A DNA stretch of 64,000 bases from Mucilaginibacter sp. L3T2-6 (GTDB lineage Bacteria; Bacteroidota; Bacteroidia; Sphingobacteriales; Sphingobacteriaceae), in assembly GCF_030519355.1 (NCBI RefSeq), contig NZ_JAUMKC010000012.1:1-64000 (forward strand), written 5' to 3'. The position numbers and the translations under genes were made by a program. The notes beneath the pieces were generated by a model. That model had not been told where the DNA came from, did no database searches, and saw only the letters and a list, made by a program, of their open reading frames with translations. This document shows positions 17,008 through 25,482 of the stretch, in pieces. How positions within the stretch are numbered: the first letter of the stretch is position 1; each line of letters begins with the position of its first letter.

Positions 17008-18117
17008 ATGGAAGCGCCCGTCCAAATATTTCGTAAGATCATCCATATCGATATGGATGCTTTTTATGCATCGGTTGAGCAGCGCGACAATCCGGACTAC
17101 CGCGGCAAACCCATAGTTGTGGGAGGCCCTCCCGAAGGCAGGGGCGGCGTGGTAGCAACGGCGAGTTACGAAGCGCGTAAATTCGGCATTCGGTCGGCTA
17201 TGTCATCAAAGAAGGCGGTACAGCTTTGCCCGCATGCCATATTTGTAAGGCCCAGATTTGACGCCTATAAGGAGGTGTCGCGCAAAATCAGGGAGATTTT
17301 TAGCCGATACACCGATTTAATTGAGCCGCTATCGCTGGACGAGGCTTATCTGGATGTAACTACCGACAAGCTCAATATCGGCTCCGCTATCGAAATCGCG
17401 CAGCAAATTAAACAAGCCATTAGGGACGAGCTGCAATTGACAGCCTCTGCAGGTGTTTCGGTTAATAAATTCGTTGCCAAAATAGCATCAGACATTAACA
17501 AGCCCGACGGACTGAAATTTATCGGCCCGTCGGCCATAGAAAATTTTATGGAGAAGCTCCCGGTGGAGAAGTTTTTTGGCGTTGGGAAGGTGACAGCTCA
17601 AAAAATGAAGAACATGGGCCTGCACACGGGCGAAGACTTGAAAAAACTAACCGAAGCTGAGCTTACCCGGCATTTCGGAAAGGTGGGCAGGTTTTACTTC
17701 AACATTGTGCGCGGCATTGATAACCGGGAGGTACAGCCACACCGCGAAACGAAATCATTAGCAGCCGAAGATACCTTTCCGTATGATTTGACTACCATTG
17801 AAGAAATGGAGACCGAGTTGGATAAAATTGCAATAACCGTATGTAACCGTCTGCAGCATTATCAGTTAAAGGGCCGTACAGTAACTCTCAAAATAAAATA
17901 CAGCGACTTTAAGCAAATAACCCGCAACCAATCGTTCGCCAGCGGTATAAATGACCTGGAGACGATCAGCGCTACTGCAAAAAAACTACTGGCTGCTACA
18001 GAACCTGAGGATAAGAAAATAAGATTGCTGGGGATATCCCTTTCTAATTTTGGCGAGGTGGTGGTAAGAGCGAAAGGAGAAAAGCAAAGCGACCAGCTCA
18101 GCTTGTTCCCGTTTTGA
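17008..18117 (+). CDS. dinB: DNA polymerase IV (Y-family translesion polymerase)
   Basis: A 369-residue Y-family polymerase. The N-terminal HIDMDAFYASVEQRDNPDYR carries the first catalytic Asp, SLDEAYLDVT the second acidic pair, and KPIVVGGPPEGRGGVVATAS is the fingers region. A helix-hairpin-helix (FFGVGKVTAQKMKNMGLHTG) and the little-finger domain follow. The C-terminal QLSLFPF is a canonical beta-clamp binding motif (QLxLF). It performs error-prone bypass of damaged bases. Length is usual for DinB (about 350-370). No LexA-type operator was identified upstream. Confidence 0.96.
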   Translation: MEAPVQIFRKIIHIDMDAFYASVEQRDNPDYRGKPIVVGGPPEGRGGVVATASYEARKFGIRSAMSSKKAVQLCPHAIFVRPRFDAYKEVSRKIREIFSRYTDLIEPLSLDEAYLDVTTDKLNIGSAIEIAQQIKQAIRDELQLTASAGVSVNKFVAKIASDINKPDGLKFIGPSAIENFMEKLPVEKFFGVGKVTAQKMKNMGLHTGEDLKKLTEAELTRHFGKVGRFYFNIVRGIDNREVQPHRETKSLAAEDTFPYDLTTIEEMETELDKIAITVCNRLQHYQLKGRTVTLKIKYSDFKQITRNQSFASGINDLETISATAKKLLAATEPEDKKIRLLGISLSNFGEVVVRAKGEKQSDQLSLFPF

Positions 18118-18133
18118 ATTTTCAGGATAAAGA

Positions 18134-18277
18134 TCAGGAATGGCGGACACCGCCGGCAGCCGGAACCTGCTTGTATGCCTTAAATACAGGGCAATCGCAG
18201 CCTTTTTTAAAAATACCGCATGACGATAGCGCCACTATTCCCAAAAACGCCAAAATGGTCAACCTGCTTTTTTTCAT
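18134..18277 (-). CDS. Tiny lipoprotein
   Basis: A 47-residue protein with a lipoprotein signal, the lipobox LSSC placing the lipidated Cys at residue 20, followed by a 27-residue mature chain containing GCDCPVFKAY. The ATG overlaps the stop of the VanZ-like gene in an ATGA arrangement, so it is coupled to it. Function unknown. A longer frame starting at 18358 lacks the signal peptide at its N-terminus and is rejected. It converges with dinB, 16 bp away. Confidence 0.7.
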   Translation of the reverse strand: MKKSRLTILAFLGIVALSSCGIFKKGCDCPVFKAYKQVPAAGGVRHS

Positions 18278-18660
18278 CTGCTTAATGCCTTTGCTGTTAT
18301 AAATATACTGAATGTTGCCATTAAAATACCAATGACATCTGCAAAAAGATCGTCCCACTCCCCGCTGCGCCAGGTGAAAAAATAATGCTGCAAAATCTCA
18401 ATCATGCCACCGTAAGCAATAGCAATAACGGTAATTGCCAGTAATGCATTGTGTGGCAACGCCCGCGGTGTTTGTTTGCGCGCATAGCCCCACGCCATTA
18501 ATACCGTAAACACAAACAATAACCCGCAATGTACCAGTTTATCAAACCCTGCAAAAAACAGCGGCGACGTTGAAACATCGCCCAGTTTAATGCTGCATAC
18601 CGTTAAAATAAATAAGGCCCACAAAATTGCGGGCCAGTAATATCTTAAAGCAGGTTTCAT
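18274..18660 (-). CDS. VanZ-like family membrane protein
   Basis: A 128-residue protein with four hydrophobic segments and the VanZ-family features FDKLVHCGLLFVFTVLMAWG and IEILQHYFFTWRSGEWDDLF, then ADVIG (the family signature xxxDxxxNxxG in altered form). VanZ relatives confer low-level teicoplanin resistance in enterococci; in Bacteroidota their role is undefined. It overlaps the gcvH stop by 1 nt (TAATG), forming a three-gene operon gcvH-vanZ-like-lipoprotein. Confidence 0.85.
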   Translation of the reverse strand: MKPALRYYWPAILWALFILTVCSIKLGDVSTSPLFFAGFDKLVHCGLLFVFTVLMAWGYARKQTPRALPHNALLAITVIAIAYGGMIEILQHYFFTWRSGEWDDLFADVIGILMATFSIFITAKALSR

Positions 18661-19040
18661 TATGCGCCTACAAGCGATTGATAGCTCTCTGCCGATAACA
18701 AGCCCTCTGCTTGCGAAGCATCAGCAAGGGTAAGTTTTACCATCCAGCCTTCGCCGTATGGGTCGGAGTTAACCAATTCAGGGCTTTTATCAAGCGCCGG
18801 GTTAATTTCGGTTACAGTGCCGGTTACAGGCATAAACAAATCCGACACGGTTTTGACAGCCTCAACGGTGCCGAAAACTTCGTCTTTGGCAACTTCCTTA
18901 CCAACAGAGTTAATGTCGATATAAACAATGTCGCCAAGCTCGCGCTGTGCAAAATCGGTGATGCCAACTACAGCGGTATCGCCGTCAACCTTTATCCACT
19001 CGTGGTCTTTAGTGTATTTTAATCCTGCCGGAAATTCCAT
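18660..19040 (-). CDS. gcvH: Glycine cleavage system H protein
   Basis: A 126-residue lipoyl carrier that shuttles the aminomethyl group between the P, T and L proteins during glycine breakdown. The lipoylation site is Lys63 in [19 protein letters not shown], and the N-terminal [20 protein letters not shown] is typical. Length is standard. gcvT and gcvP are not in the window. A strong promoter lies at 19061-19090. The co-transcribed VanZ-like and lipoprotein genes have no evident link to glycine metabolism. Confidence 0.97.
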   Translation of the reverse strand: MEFPAGLKYTKDHEWIKVDGDTAVVGITDFAQRELGDIVYIDINSVGKEVAKDEVFGTVEAVKTVSDLFMPVTGTVTEINPALDKSPELVNSDPYGEGWMVKLTLADASQAEGLLSAESYQSLVGA

Positions 19041-19060
19041 AATGTTTTAATTTGATGGGT

Positions 19061-19090
19061 CAAAAATAACAAAAGTTTGGGGTAAGGCAA
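19061..19090 (-). promoter_or_regulatory. Promoter of the gcvH operon
   Basis: On the minus strand TTG (19088-19090) is followed after 19 bp by TATTTTTG (19061-19068), an exact Bacteroidota promoter pattern, 20 bp before the gcvH ATG. The remaining divergent gap to 19363 holds only a GCACA-CTTA-TGTGC palindrome (19313-19326). Confidence 0.7.
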
Positions 19091-19362
19091 TAGCACAGAT
19101 AAAAGAGTAGCAGGCGCCGCGCGTGAGGGCAGTTGCGCGCAGTTAAAGCTGTGCTGTTTGACCAGAATGCCAGGGGATACAAACTGTCGGAGTAATTCCG
19201 GGATTACAAAAGAAACTCTATACACAGTGTGGAGAAAGTCAACAGTGCTATATTAATTACTTGCTTATCAACTGCCTAATTCTCATCATTTTAAACACAA
19301 CACTCATCTTTGGCACACTTATGTGCTATGCAATTATATCATACAAAATTTAAAAATATACT

Positions 19363-19677
19363 ATGAAAAGATTGTTTCTATCAGCAGCAGTAATAGTTGC
19401 AGGTTTAGCTTCAGTAAAAGCAAACATTTTACAAACCAACATGCACACTGTTGCAATTGTGGCCCAAACTGATACCGCAAAGAAAAGCCCTGTTAAACTG
19501 GATGCCCTTCCTGACCCGATTAAAACTGTTTTGACTACCGATGTTTTTAAAACATGGGTTCCTACAGAAGCCTATTCGGTTACAGCCGGAAATACCCAAT
19601 ATTTTGAGGTAGATGTAAAAAAAGGCACCGAAACCAAAGCTTTAAAGTTCGATAAAGACGGAAAAATAATTCAATAA
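19363..19677 (+). CDS. Small secreted protein of unknown function
   Basis: A 104-residue protein with a signal peptide (about 1-20, ending SVKA). The mature part contains LDALPDPIKTVLTTDVFKTW and ends VDVKKGTETKALKFDKDGKI. The pattern of a short helix then two beta strands ending in FDKDGKI resembles the PepSY/BLIP-like small periplasmic proteins common in Sphingobacteriaceae, but I cannot name a family with certainty. It is followed by its own terminator at 19706-19732, so it is monocistronic. Confidence 0.7.
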   Translation: MKRLFLSAAVIVAGLASVKANILQTNMHTVAIVAQTDTAKKSPVKLDALPDPIKTVLTTDVFKTWVPTEAYSVTAGNTQYFEVDVKKGTETKALKFDKDGKIIQ

Positions 19678-19705
19678 ACCCCAATCATATTGTTTTATCA
19701 CCCCG

Positions 19706-19732
19706 AAAGGCCCCAAATACCGGGGCCTTTTG
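19706..19732 (+). terminator. Rho-independent terminator
   Basis: A 9-bp stem, AAAGGCCCC (19706-19714) and GGGGCCTTT (19722-19730), with a 7-nt loop and a following T-rich stretch. It ends the small secreted-protein transcript 29 bp after its stop codon. Confidence 0.75.
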
Positions 19733-19740
19733 TATTTTTG
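19733..19740 (+). promoter_or_regulatory. Candidate -7 box of the NtrC-type regulator
   Basis: TATTTTTG is an exact TAnnTTTG. It lies 2 bp before an ATG at 19743 and 20 bp before the ATG at 19761, favouring the second as the true start. No convincing -33 TTG was found. Confidence 0.4.
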
Positions 19741-19760
19741 CCATGCAGTATACCTTGAAA

Positions 19761-21089
19761 ATGGCGAAAATATTAATAGTTGAAGATGATTCTACCTTCG
19801 TTCAATTATTGGAAGGCTTTTTAAAAAAGCACGGCCATAGCATTGTTACGGCTAAAAATATTAAATCTGCCTTAAAACTTATTTCAGAAAATACCTTCGA
19901 TCTTTTATTGCTCGACTATCGCTTACCCGACGGCACAGGTATGGATGTACTTGAAAATGTCCGCGAGGCCAGCGGGGATGCCCCGGTTATTATCATGACC
20001 AGCTTTAACGATGTGCGTACTGCTGTAAAGGCTATGCAATCGGGGGCATTTGATTACATTACTAAGCCGGTAAATCCGGAAGAGTTGCTGATGATAATGG
20101 GCGAGGCAATAGGCGGGAAAAAGCAGGCTGCTGGAACAAAAACAAGCCCCGAGTTTGTAAAAGGCGTTAGTGCACAGTCGGATAAGTTGTTTGAACATAT
20201 TGATGTGGTAGCGCCGACGGATATGGCTATATTGATACAGGGCGAGAGCGGTACCGGCAAAGAATATGTGGCGCGGGCTATACACCGGCAAAGTAAACGG
20301 GCTACCAAACCATTTGTGGCTATAGATTGCGGCGCGCTATCTAAGGACCTTGCCGCCAGTGAATTATTCGGCCATGTTAAAGGGGCCTTTACGGGCGCAA
20401 TTGCTGATAAAAAAGGGGTGTTTGAATGGGCGGACGGCGGGACTTTGTTTTTGGATGAAGTAGGTAACCTGAGTTACGATGTGCAGGTGAAACTGCTGCG
20501 CACTTTGCAGGAAAAAATAATACAACCACTGGGCAGCAACAAACAAATTCCCGTTAACGTCAGGATAATAACAGCAACTAACGATGACCTGGTACACAGC
20601 GTCGGCGAAGGGGGCTTCAGGCAGGACCTTTACCATCGGATAAACGAGTTTAAAATACAGCTTACCCCCTTACGGGCGAGGGGCGGCGATATGGACATAT
20701 TTATCAGGCATTTTATAAAGCTTGCCAATGCCGAGCTCGGTCGGAACGTTACCGGCATTGACGCTGAAGCAAAAACCATTCTTCACAAATACGATTGGCC
20801 CGGCAACCTCCGTGAGCTTAAAAATGTAATTAAGCGCATGGTGCTTTTGAGCCCTTCGGAAATTGCCGGGGCAGACACGTTGCCAGACGAAATGTTGTTT
20901 TCTGTATCTAACAACATCCCACAGAACCGCGAGTCGGATCTCAAAGCCCAGAACGAGATAAACGAAAAGCAGCTCATCCAAAAAACACTTATCCAGGTAA
21001 AATACAATAAGTCAAAGGCGGCAAAATTGCTGAACATCGATCGTAAAACGCTTTATAGTAAAATAGAGCGGTATGGATTGGATAGTTAA
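19761..21089 (+). CDS. Sigma-54-dependent response regulator, NtrC family
   Basis: A 442-residue regulator with three domains. A receiver (about 1-120) has phosphoacceptor Asp52 in LLLLDYRLPDGTG and the conserved Lys in DYITKPVNPEE. An AAA+ ATPase (about 140-370) has Walker A GESGTGKE and the sigma-54 contact loop GAFTGA. A Fis-type helix-turn-helix at the C-terminus (KYNKSKAAKLLNIDRKTLYS) completes it. It should activate RpoN promoters after phosphorylation. No cognate kinase is adjacent. The ATG at 19761 fits the receiver start MAKILIVEDD. Confidence 0.94.
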   Translation: MAKILIVEDDSTFVQLLEGFLKKHGHSIVTAKNIKSALKLISENTFDLLLLDYRLPDGTGMDVLENVREASGDAPVIIMTSFNDVRTAVKAMQSGAFDYITKPVNPEELLMIMGEAIGGKKQAAGTKTSPEFVKGVSAQSDKLFEHIDVVAPTDMAILIQGESGTGKEYVARAIHRQSKRATKPFVAIDCGALSKDLAASELFGHVKGAFTGAIADKKGVFEWADGGTLFLDEVGNLSYDVQVKLLRTLQEKIIQPLGSNKQIPVNVRIITATNDDLVHSVGEGGFRQDLYHRINEFKIQLTPLRARGGDMDIFIRHFIKLANAELGRNVTGIDAEAKTILHKYDWPGNLRELKNVIKRMVLLSPSEIAGADTLPDEMLFSVSNNIPQNRESDLKAQNEINEKQLIQKTLIQVKYNKSKAAKLLNIDRKTLYSKIERYGLDS

Positions 21090-21092
21090 AAT

Positions 21093-21124
21093 CAGTCTTG
21101 AATCGGCAGACTGAAGTCTAAGCC
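21093..21124. repeat. AGTC-rich dispersed intergenic repeat, copy 2
   Basis: CAGTCTTGAATCGGCAGACT followed by GAAGTCTAAGCC lies between the convergent NtrC-type and DinB-like genes. The GTCTT and AGTCT units resemble those at 4569, 34776 and 53511. Confidence 0.45.
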
Positions 21125-21159
21125 AAAACTATTATCTGCTTCCTGCTCAATATTTCAGA

Positions 21160-21693
21160 TTATTTTCCATGTATGTTATAAAAATTGTAATCCGTCATGG
21201 GCGCATCGGTAAACCCGAGGTTGCGGCCGATGGTGATGATTTGCCCGCGGTGATAAGTGCTGTGATTAATGCATTGCATAATATACTCAAAATTTTGAAA
21301 ATCGCACTGAAACCATGGGCTGATAACCTTTGTGTTTTCAGTAATTTCGTCGCTGGCCATCCCAGCGACATAATCCGCAAGCTCGTCTGATTGTTCAACC
21401 AGTGCAACAAAAGCATCTTCAATGGCGCCATTGAAAGGGCCGGCTTCGTTCGGCTCAGCGCCACTGATAACTGATAGCCAATAACGTTCAGTTTGCCAGA
21501 TATGCACCATGGTAGCCTTGATTGTGGTAAAGCTGGATGGTACCTCCCGGGCCAGTATCTCAGCGGGTTTCGTGCGCAGCCAGTTTACAAGCGTGGCATT
21601 TGCCCACAGGTTGTAGTCGGCATAGTTTCTAATTAAATTCGCCAAAGGCGAAACGTTTACGTCTGTTAAAATGGTTAATTCCTGCTGTTCCAT
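21160..21693 (-). CDS. DinB/YfiT-fold putative metal-dependent enzyme
   Basis: A 177-residue four-helix-bundle protein of the DinB/YfiT superfamily, unrelated to polymerase IV. The three metal-ligand His regions are visible: MVHIWQTERYW near the first third, then INHSTYHRGQIITIGRNLG near the end. Members are thiol transferases or damage-induced proteins of mostly unknown substrate (for example bacillithiol S-transferases). The ATG at 21693 (MEQQEL) is preferred to a TTG at 21717. It stands alone, convergent with the NtrC-type gene. Confidence 0.85.
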   Translation of the reverse strand: MEQQELTILTDVNVSPLANLIRNYADYNLWANATLVNWLRTKPAEILAREVPSSFTTIKATMVHIWQTERYWLSVISGAEPNEAGPFNGAIEDAFVALVEQSDELADYVAGMASDEITENTKVISPWFQCDFQNFEYIMQCINHSTYHRGQIITIGRNLGFTDAPMTDYNFYNIHGK

Positions 21694-21789
21694 AATGTTG
21701 TTTGATGTATGAAACAAAGAAACAAGGAGACGATGACAGCCCTATGTCAGCAGTAAAATAGCGATGAATTTATTTTATGTAATGGAGGC

Positions 21790-23409
21790 CTATTCCTTTC
21801 GCGCCACCTGGCTGTTCACCTCAATTTCTTTCAGCAATCCGGGCGAGTTGACCGTGCTGGTAAAGGCTTTGTCAGGATTATTATGAGATAGCTTTTCCAG
21901 GTCATTATCCGTTTGGTCAAGTTCTTTAAACAAAGTTTGAATTTCAGTTAAATGGGAATTGAAAAACTTCACCTTGTTGTTATAAGCCGACAACTTATCG
22001 TTAACGGTCCTGGCCGAATCGGTTTTCGCCGTATCGGGCGGAATTATGGTGTATGGTGATAAGTTCCTCACAGTGGTTTGAATAGGTACGATAGAGGGCG
22101 ATGGGTCTTTAGGATCAAGCGGCTGCAGGGTTAGCTTCACCGGGTCGGGATTGTAGGCGACAAGGCTTTTATATTCGTCGACGATCGCTGCAAGTATATT
22201 ATGCTGGTTACTGCGCGTTTCTGCAATTATCTTGTTTTGAACGTTCTTTTTAAAACTGTTAAATAATAACGAGGTAAAATCATAAGCCTTGGTTCGTAAT
22301 ACCGCGTTTTGAACAGAATAATAGTTGCTTAAGGTTTTATTCTTGGTATACATTACCCCCAGGTTGGTGCTGAAAACCTGGGCCGGAGAGGCTATTGACA
22401 GATCGGCCTCGTTGCCAAAGTTGTAGTATTGCCTTCCAAAGATCTCCAGGTCGTCAATGCGCTCATAGGATGACAGGAAATAAAGCCGGTAGCGCTGGTA
22501 CTGCTGGTCGGGATTGTCAATCTGGGCATAGCAATTCTGCAAAAATGCCTCAACCGATTTATCATTGAAAACCTGGTAGATATTTGCAGCGGGTGTTGGT
22601 TTCCAGCGGATAAGCGAAAGCTTTGCCTTAAATTCAAGCTCAGCCGTGTTGTTTACGCGCAGTGAATCAAACATTTTAGCCACAAAATATGCCACCTGCG
22701 CATTCGCCATCCCGCTGCGGCCTTTATTAACCATAGCATAAAGACTATCCTGTATGGTTAAATAGTTCTCGCTGCTGTTCCAGAATGACGGTTCGAGTGG
22801 TGGAAGCAACAGCCGGTTGGTTTTAACATCAACAAAAATAAAAGTACCTAAGGGATAAACGTTCTGGAAATTCTTCTCGAGCATCGAGAGGCTGCTCATC
22901 GACGTAGAGTCCATTTTTAACAAAAAGTTCAGCACCTTATTATGTTCCAGTTTAACACTCAATCCTTCGAGCGATTCGAAGTTAGATATCTGTTTTTCGG
23001 GAATGATAATAGGAACATAAGTAATTTTATCCTTGTCCTGCAGCAGCAGGTCGTAGGTCTTTTTTATGGTTACCGAGGTTTCATCTTCTGCATCCTGGCC
23101 GTAAAATGCTATTGTGTCATTTTTCGCCACGGATATGGCTTTTATTTTCTCCTCTCCCGGGCGCAGTTTAATGAGGGTTTTTAATTTAAACTTCCCTTGC
23201 GGCGTCGTGATTTTATAAAAAACCGCGACGCTTGTTTTAGCAGTATTTTTTACCTTAAACTTAAAACCGCCTGCGCCGGCAAATACCGGCGAGATCAAAA
23301 AAAATAAAAGTAAAAGTCCAAATAATATTGTAGTGGATTTGCGCTTACTTAAAAGACCAGCAATTGCCCGGTGACCGGTGCTGGTGGCACAACAAGGATG
23401 AGCGTTCAT
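21790..23409 (-). CDS. Secreted protein of unknown function, 539 residues
   Basis: I do not recognise a family. After a basic N-terminus there is one strong hydrophobic signal (TTILFGLLLLFFLISPVFAG, about 25-44). A beta-rich segment of about 100 residues follows (FKFKVKNTAKTSVAVFYKI), then a long helical region with many Asn and Gln. A Pro/Thr-rich stretch around residue 440 (DPKDPSPSIVPIQTT) precedes a C-terminal coiled-coil-like region (NNKVKFFNSHLTEIQTLFKE). It is probably periplasmic or surface-located. The ATG at 23409 puts the signal nearest the N-terminus. Confidence 0.6.
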   Translation of the reverse strand: MNAHPCCATSTGHRAIAGLLSKRKSTTILFGLLLLFFLISPVFAGAGGFKFKVKNTAKTSVAVFYKITTPQGKFKLKTLIKLRPGEEKIKAISVAKNDTIAFYGQDAEDETSVTIKKTYDLLLQDKDKITYVPIIIPEKQISNFESLEGLSVKLEHNKVLNFLLKMDSTSMSSLSMLEKNFQNVYPLGTFIFVDVKTNRLLLPPLEPSFWNSSENYLTIQDSLYAMVNKGRSGMANAQVAYFVAKMFDSLRVNNTAELEFKAKLSLIRWKPTPAANIYQVFNDKSVEAFLQNCYAQIDNPDQQYQRYRLYFLSSYERIDDLEIFGRQYYNFGNEADLSIASPAQVFSTNLGVMYTKNKTLSNYYSVQNAVLRTKAYDFTSLLFNSFKKNVQNKIIAETRSNQHNILAAIVDEYKSLVAYNPDPVKLTLQPLDPKDPSPSIVPIQTTVRNLSPYTIIPPDTAKTDSARTVNDKLSAYNNKVKFFNSHLTEIQTLFKELDQTDNDLEKLSHNNPDKAFTSTVNSPGLLKEIEVNSQVARKE

Positions 23410-23532
23410 TATTTTCGGTATAAAAAAATATGTAGCAGCAACCAATATAGCGCAGTTAATAAGCCGCGGATTGCTGTTAACACGCCCGGGCAAACATACC
23501 GCTGCCCGGGTAACAGGATATTTTACGAATAA

Positions 23533-23736
23533 TTAAAAATTAGCCCTTACCTCTTCTACGCTTTTGCCAACTTTCCCAAGGGCACTGTCTGCAAATTCTT
23601 TTGCCTTGTCGAACCAATCAGGAGCTTGGTCTGCCAGGTCGTCGATGATAGAACGGCCGTTTTCATTTTTCTTTGTGATGTAGTTAATGCCGTATCCCAC
23701 GGCAGCGCCAACTATAATAAATTTTAATAAGTTCAT
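23533..23736 (-). CDS. Small YtxH-like membrane-anchored protein
   Basis: A 67-residue protein: one N-terminal hydrophobic segment (LLKFIIVGAAVGYGINYITK) followed by an acidic amphipathic helix (DWFDKAKEFADSALGKVGKS). This plan matches YtxH-like small stress-associated proteins. It is transcribed in the same direction as the 539-residue secreted protein, 123 bp upstream of it, so they may share a transcript. Confidence 0.65.
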   Translation of the reverse strand: MNLLKFIIVGAAVGYGINYITKKNENGRSIIDDLADQAPDWFDKAKEFADSALGKVGKSVEEVRANF

Positions 23737-23872
23737 GGGTAATTTATTTTTTAAATAAAACGGAGATTTCAGGGGAATGTTTTTTACAGCCGTATATTTA
23801 CCTGAGCCGGTATATTAAAAGCGTTAGTTTAAAGTCCGCAATTTTCGGGTCGGTTTGGGTCTGATGGCGCTG

Positions 23873-23880
23873 TACTTTTG
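23873..23880 (+). promoter_or_regulatory. Promoter -7 box of the Ada-like gene
   Basis: TACTTTTG matches TAnnTTTG and lies 25 bp before the ATG at 23906. It falls inside a longer possible reading frame from 23855, which argues for the later start. Confidence 0.5.
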
Positions 23881-23905
23881 TTATGTACAATTAAGGAAAA
23901 CAAAA

Positions 23906-24751
23906 ATGAAAGACCAGGAAATAACAAATTATAGCCGGATTGAGGACGCAATCGGCTATATCAGGACCAACTTTAAAACGCAGCCAACCCTGGATGAAAT
24001 AGCTGAGAAGGTGCACTTAAGTCCTTTTCATTTTCAGCGCATATTTACGGAATGGGCAGGTGTGAGCCCTAAGAAGTTTTTGCAATACATCAGTATTGAC
24101 CATGCGAAGAAATTGCTGAGCGAACAGGCGACCTTGTTTGACACTGCGTTTGAAACCGGCCTTTCAGGCACCAGCCGCCTGCATGACCTGTTTGTAAATA
24201 TCGAGGGCATGACACCCGGCGAGTATAAAAACGGAGGTGAAAACTTATCTATTAACTATAGCTACGCCGAGAGCCCTTTTGGCAACATTATGGTGGCATC
24301 CACACCGAAAGGAATTTGCCACATAGCCTTTGCCGGAAGCGAAGCTGAAGGATTGACAACGCTGCAAAGAATTTTCCCTAACGCAGCATACAGGCCCATG
24401 GTAGATATGATTCAGCAAAATGCCCTCTACATTTTTAAACACGACTGGAACAAGCTAAATGAAATAAAACTGCATTTGAAAGGTACCGATTTTCAGATAA
24501 AGGTTTGGGAAACATTGCTGAAAATTCCCGTGGGGAAATTATCTACCTATGGCAATATAGCCAGCAAGCTTGGGCAGCCAACAGCTTCAAGAGCAGTGGG
24601 CAGCGCGGTGGGCGATAACCCGGTAGCATTTTTAATTCCCTGCCACAGGGTGATACAATCCAGCGGAGCGTTTGGAAATTATCATTGGGGCAGCAACCGT
24701 AAAACCGCTATGATTGGCTGGGAAGCGGCACAGGCAGAGGCTTTGAATTAA
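23906..24751 (+). CDS. Bifunctional AraC-type regulator / methylated-DNA-protein cysteine methyltransferase (Ada-like)
   Basis: A 281-residue protein joining an AraC helix-turn-helix (about 8-105, TLDEIAEKVHLSPFHFQRIF and GMTPGEYKNGG) to an O6-alkylguanine-DNA alkyltransferase domain with the acceptor Cys in IPCHRVIQSSGAFGNYHWG. The Cys-rich N-terminal domain of E. coli Ada, which repairs phosphotriesters and switches the regulator, is missing, so the activation signal must differ. It repairs O6-alkylguanine and probably controls its own operon. The 2OG oxygenase gene follows after 17 bp. Confidence 0.92.
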   Translation: MKDQEITNYSRIEDAIGYIRTNFKTQPTLDEIAEKVHLSPFHFQRIFTEWAGVSPKKFLQYISIDHAKKLLSEQATLFDTAFETGLSGTSRLHDLFVNIEGMTPGEYKNGGENLSINYSYAESPFGNIMVASTPKGICHIAFAGSEAEGLTTLQRIFPNAAYRPMVDMIQQNALYIFKHDWNKLNEIKLHLKGTDFQIKVWETLLKIPVGKLSTYGNIASKLGQPTASRAVGSAVGDNPVAFLIPCHRVIQSSGAFGNYHWGSNRKTAMIGWEAAQAEALN

Positions 24752-24768
24752 AACCACAGATTTAAAAG

Positions 24769-25482
24769 ATGACCACGATCAAGCAATCCATCCAAAACAT
24801 AAATTGGCCTGCTGTAACAGACAGCATGAATGATAACGGCTATGCCCTTATACGCGGACTGATAAGTGATGAAGAATGCAGCAATCTTATCGCTAATTAC
24901 AGCAACAACTCTTTATACCGGAAGACTGTTATAATGGAGCGTTACCGTTACGGCCTGGGGGAATACCGGTACTTTAATTACCCCCTGCCGCCCCTGGTTC
25001 AGCAAATCAGGGAGGCGGTTTATCCTCAACTGGCGCCAATTGCCAATAATTGGATGACGGCACTAAACATCCAAACTACATTCCCTGATACATTTGCAGA
25101 GCTGCAGCAATTGTGCCACAGCAATAACCAGGTAAAGCCCACCGCATTGATCCTGAAATACGGTAAAGGGGGATTTAATACGCTTCACCAGGATTTGTAC
25201 GGCGACGTATATTTCCCAATGCAGCTGGTTATATTTTTGAGCGAACCGGACAGCGATTACACCGGCGGCGAATTTGTGCTGACGGAGCAAATACCCCGCG
25301 CACAATCAAAGGCAATTGTTTTGAAGCCACGTAAAGGCGATGTATTGATATTCACCACCAATTTCAGACCGGTTAAGGGGGCAAAGGGGTATTACCGCGT
25401 AAATATGAAGCATGGGGTAAGCCAATTGCAAAGCGGTGAGCGATATACCCTGGGCGTTATTTTTCACGACGCACTTAGCTAA
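24769..25482 (+). CDS. 2-oxoglutarate/Fe(II)-dependent oxygenase
   Basis: A 237-residue double-stranded beta-helix oxygenase. The iron ligands are visible as HQD in FNTLHQDLYGDVYFP and His in VNMKHGVSQL; GERYTLGVIFHD supplies the 2-oxoglutarate-binding Arg. Annotators usually call this group prolyl 4-hydroxylase-like or 2OG-Fe(II) oxygenase. It is 17 bp behind an Ada-like gene and surely co-transcribed, so a role in alkylation-damage reversal like AlkB is plausible but unproven. Confidence 0.87.
   Translation: MTTIKQSIQNINWPAVTDSMNDNGYALIRGLISDEECSNLIANYSNNSLYRKTVIMERYRYGLGEYRYFNYPLPPLVQQIREAVYPQLAPIANNWMTALNIQTTFPDTFAELQQLCHSNNQVKPTALILKYGKGGFNTLHQDLYGDVYFPMQLVIFLSEPDSDYTGGEFVLTEQIPRAQSKAIVLKPRKGDVLIFTTNFRPVKGAKGYYRVNMKHGVSQLQSGERYTLGVIFHDALS

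Noticed and set aside
18278..18358. Extended N-terminus of the tiny lipoprotein
   Set aside because: It would bury the lipoprotein signal peptide inside the protein; the ATG at 18277 overlaps the upstream stop as expected for coupling.
19311..19326. Sigma-54-like promoter (TGGCAC...TGTGC) upstream of the small secreted protein, next to an NtrC-type regulator
   Set aside because: The GG-to-GC spacing is 11 bp rather than the strict 10, and the TTGC half is imperfect.
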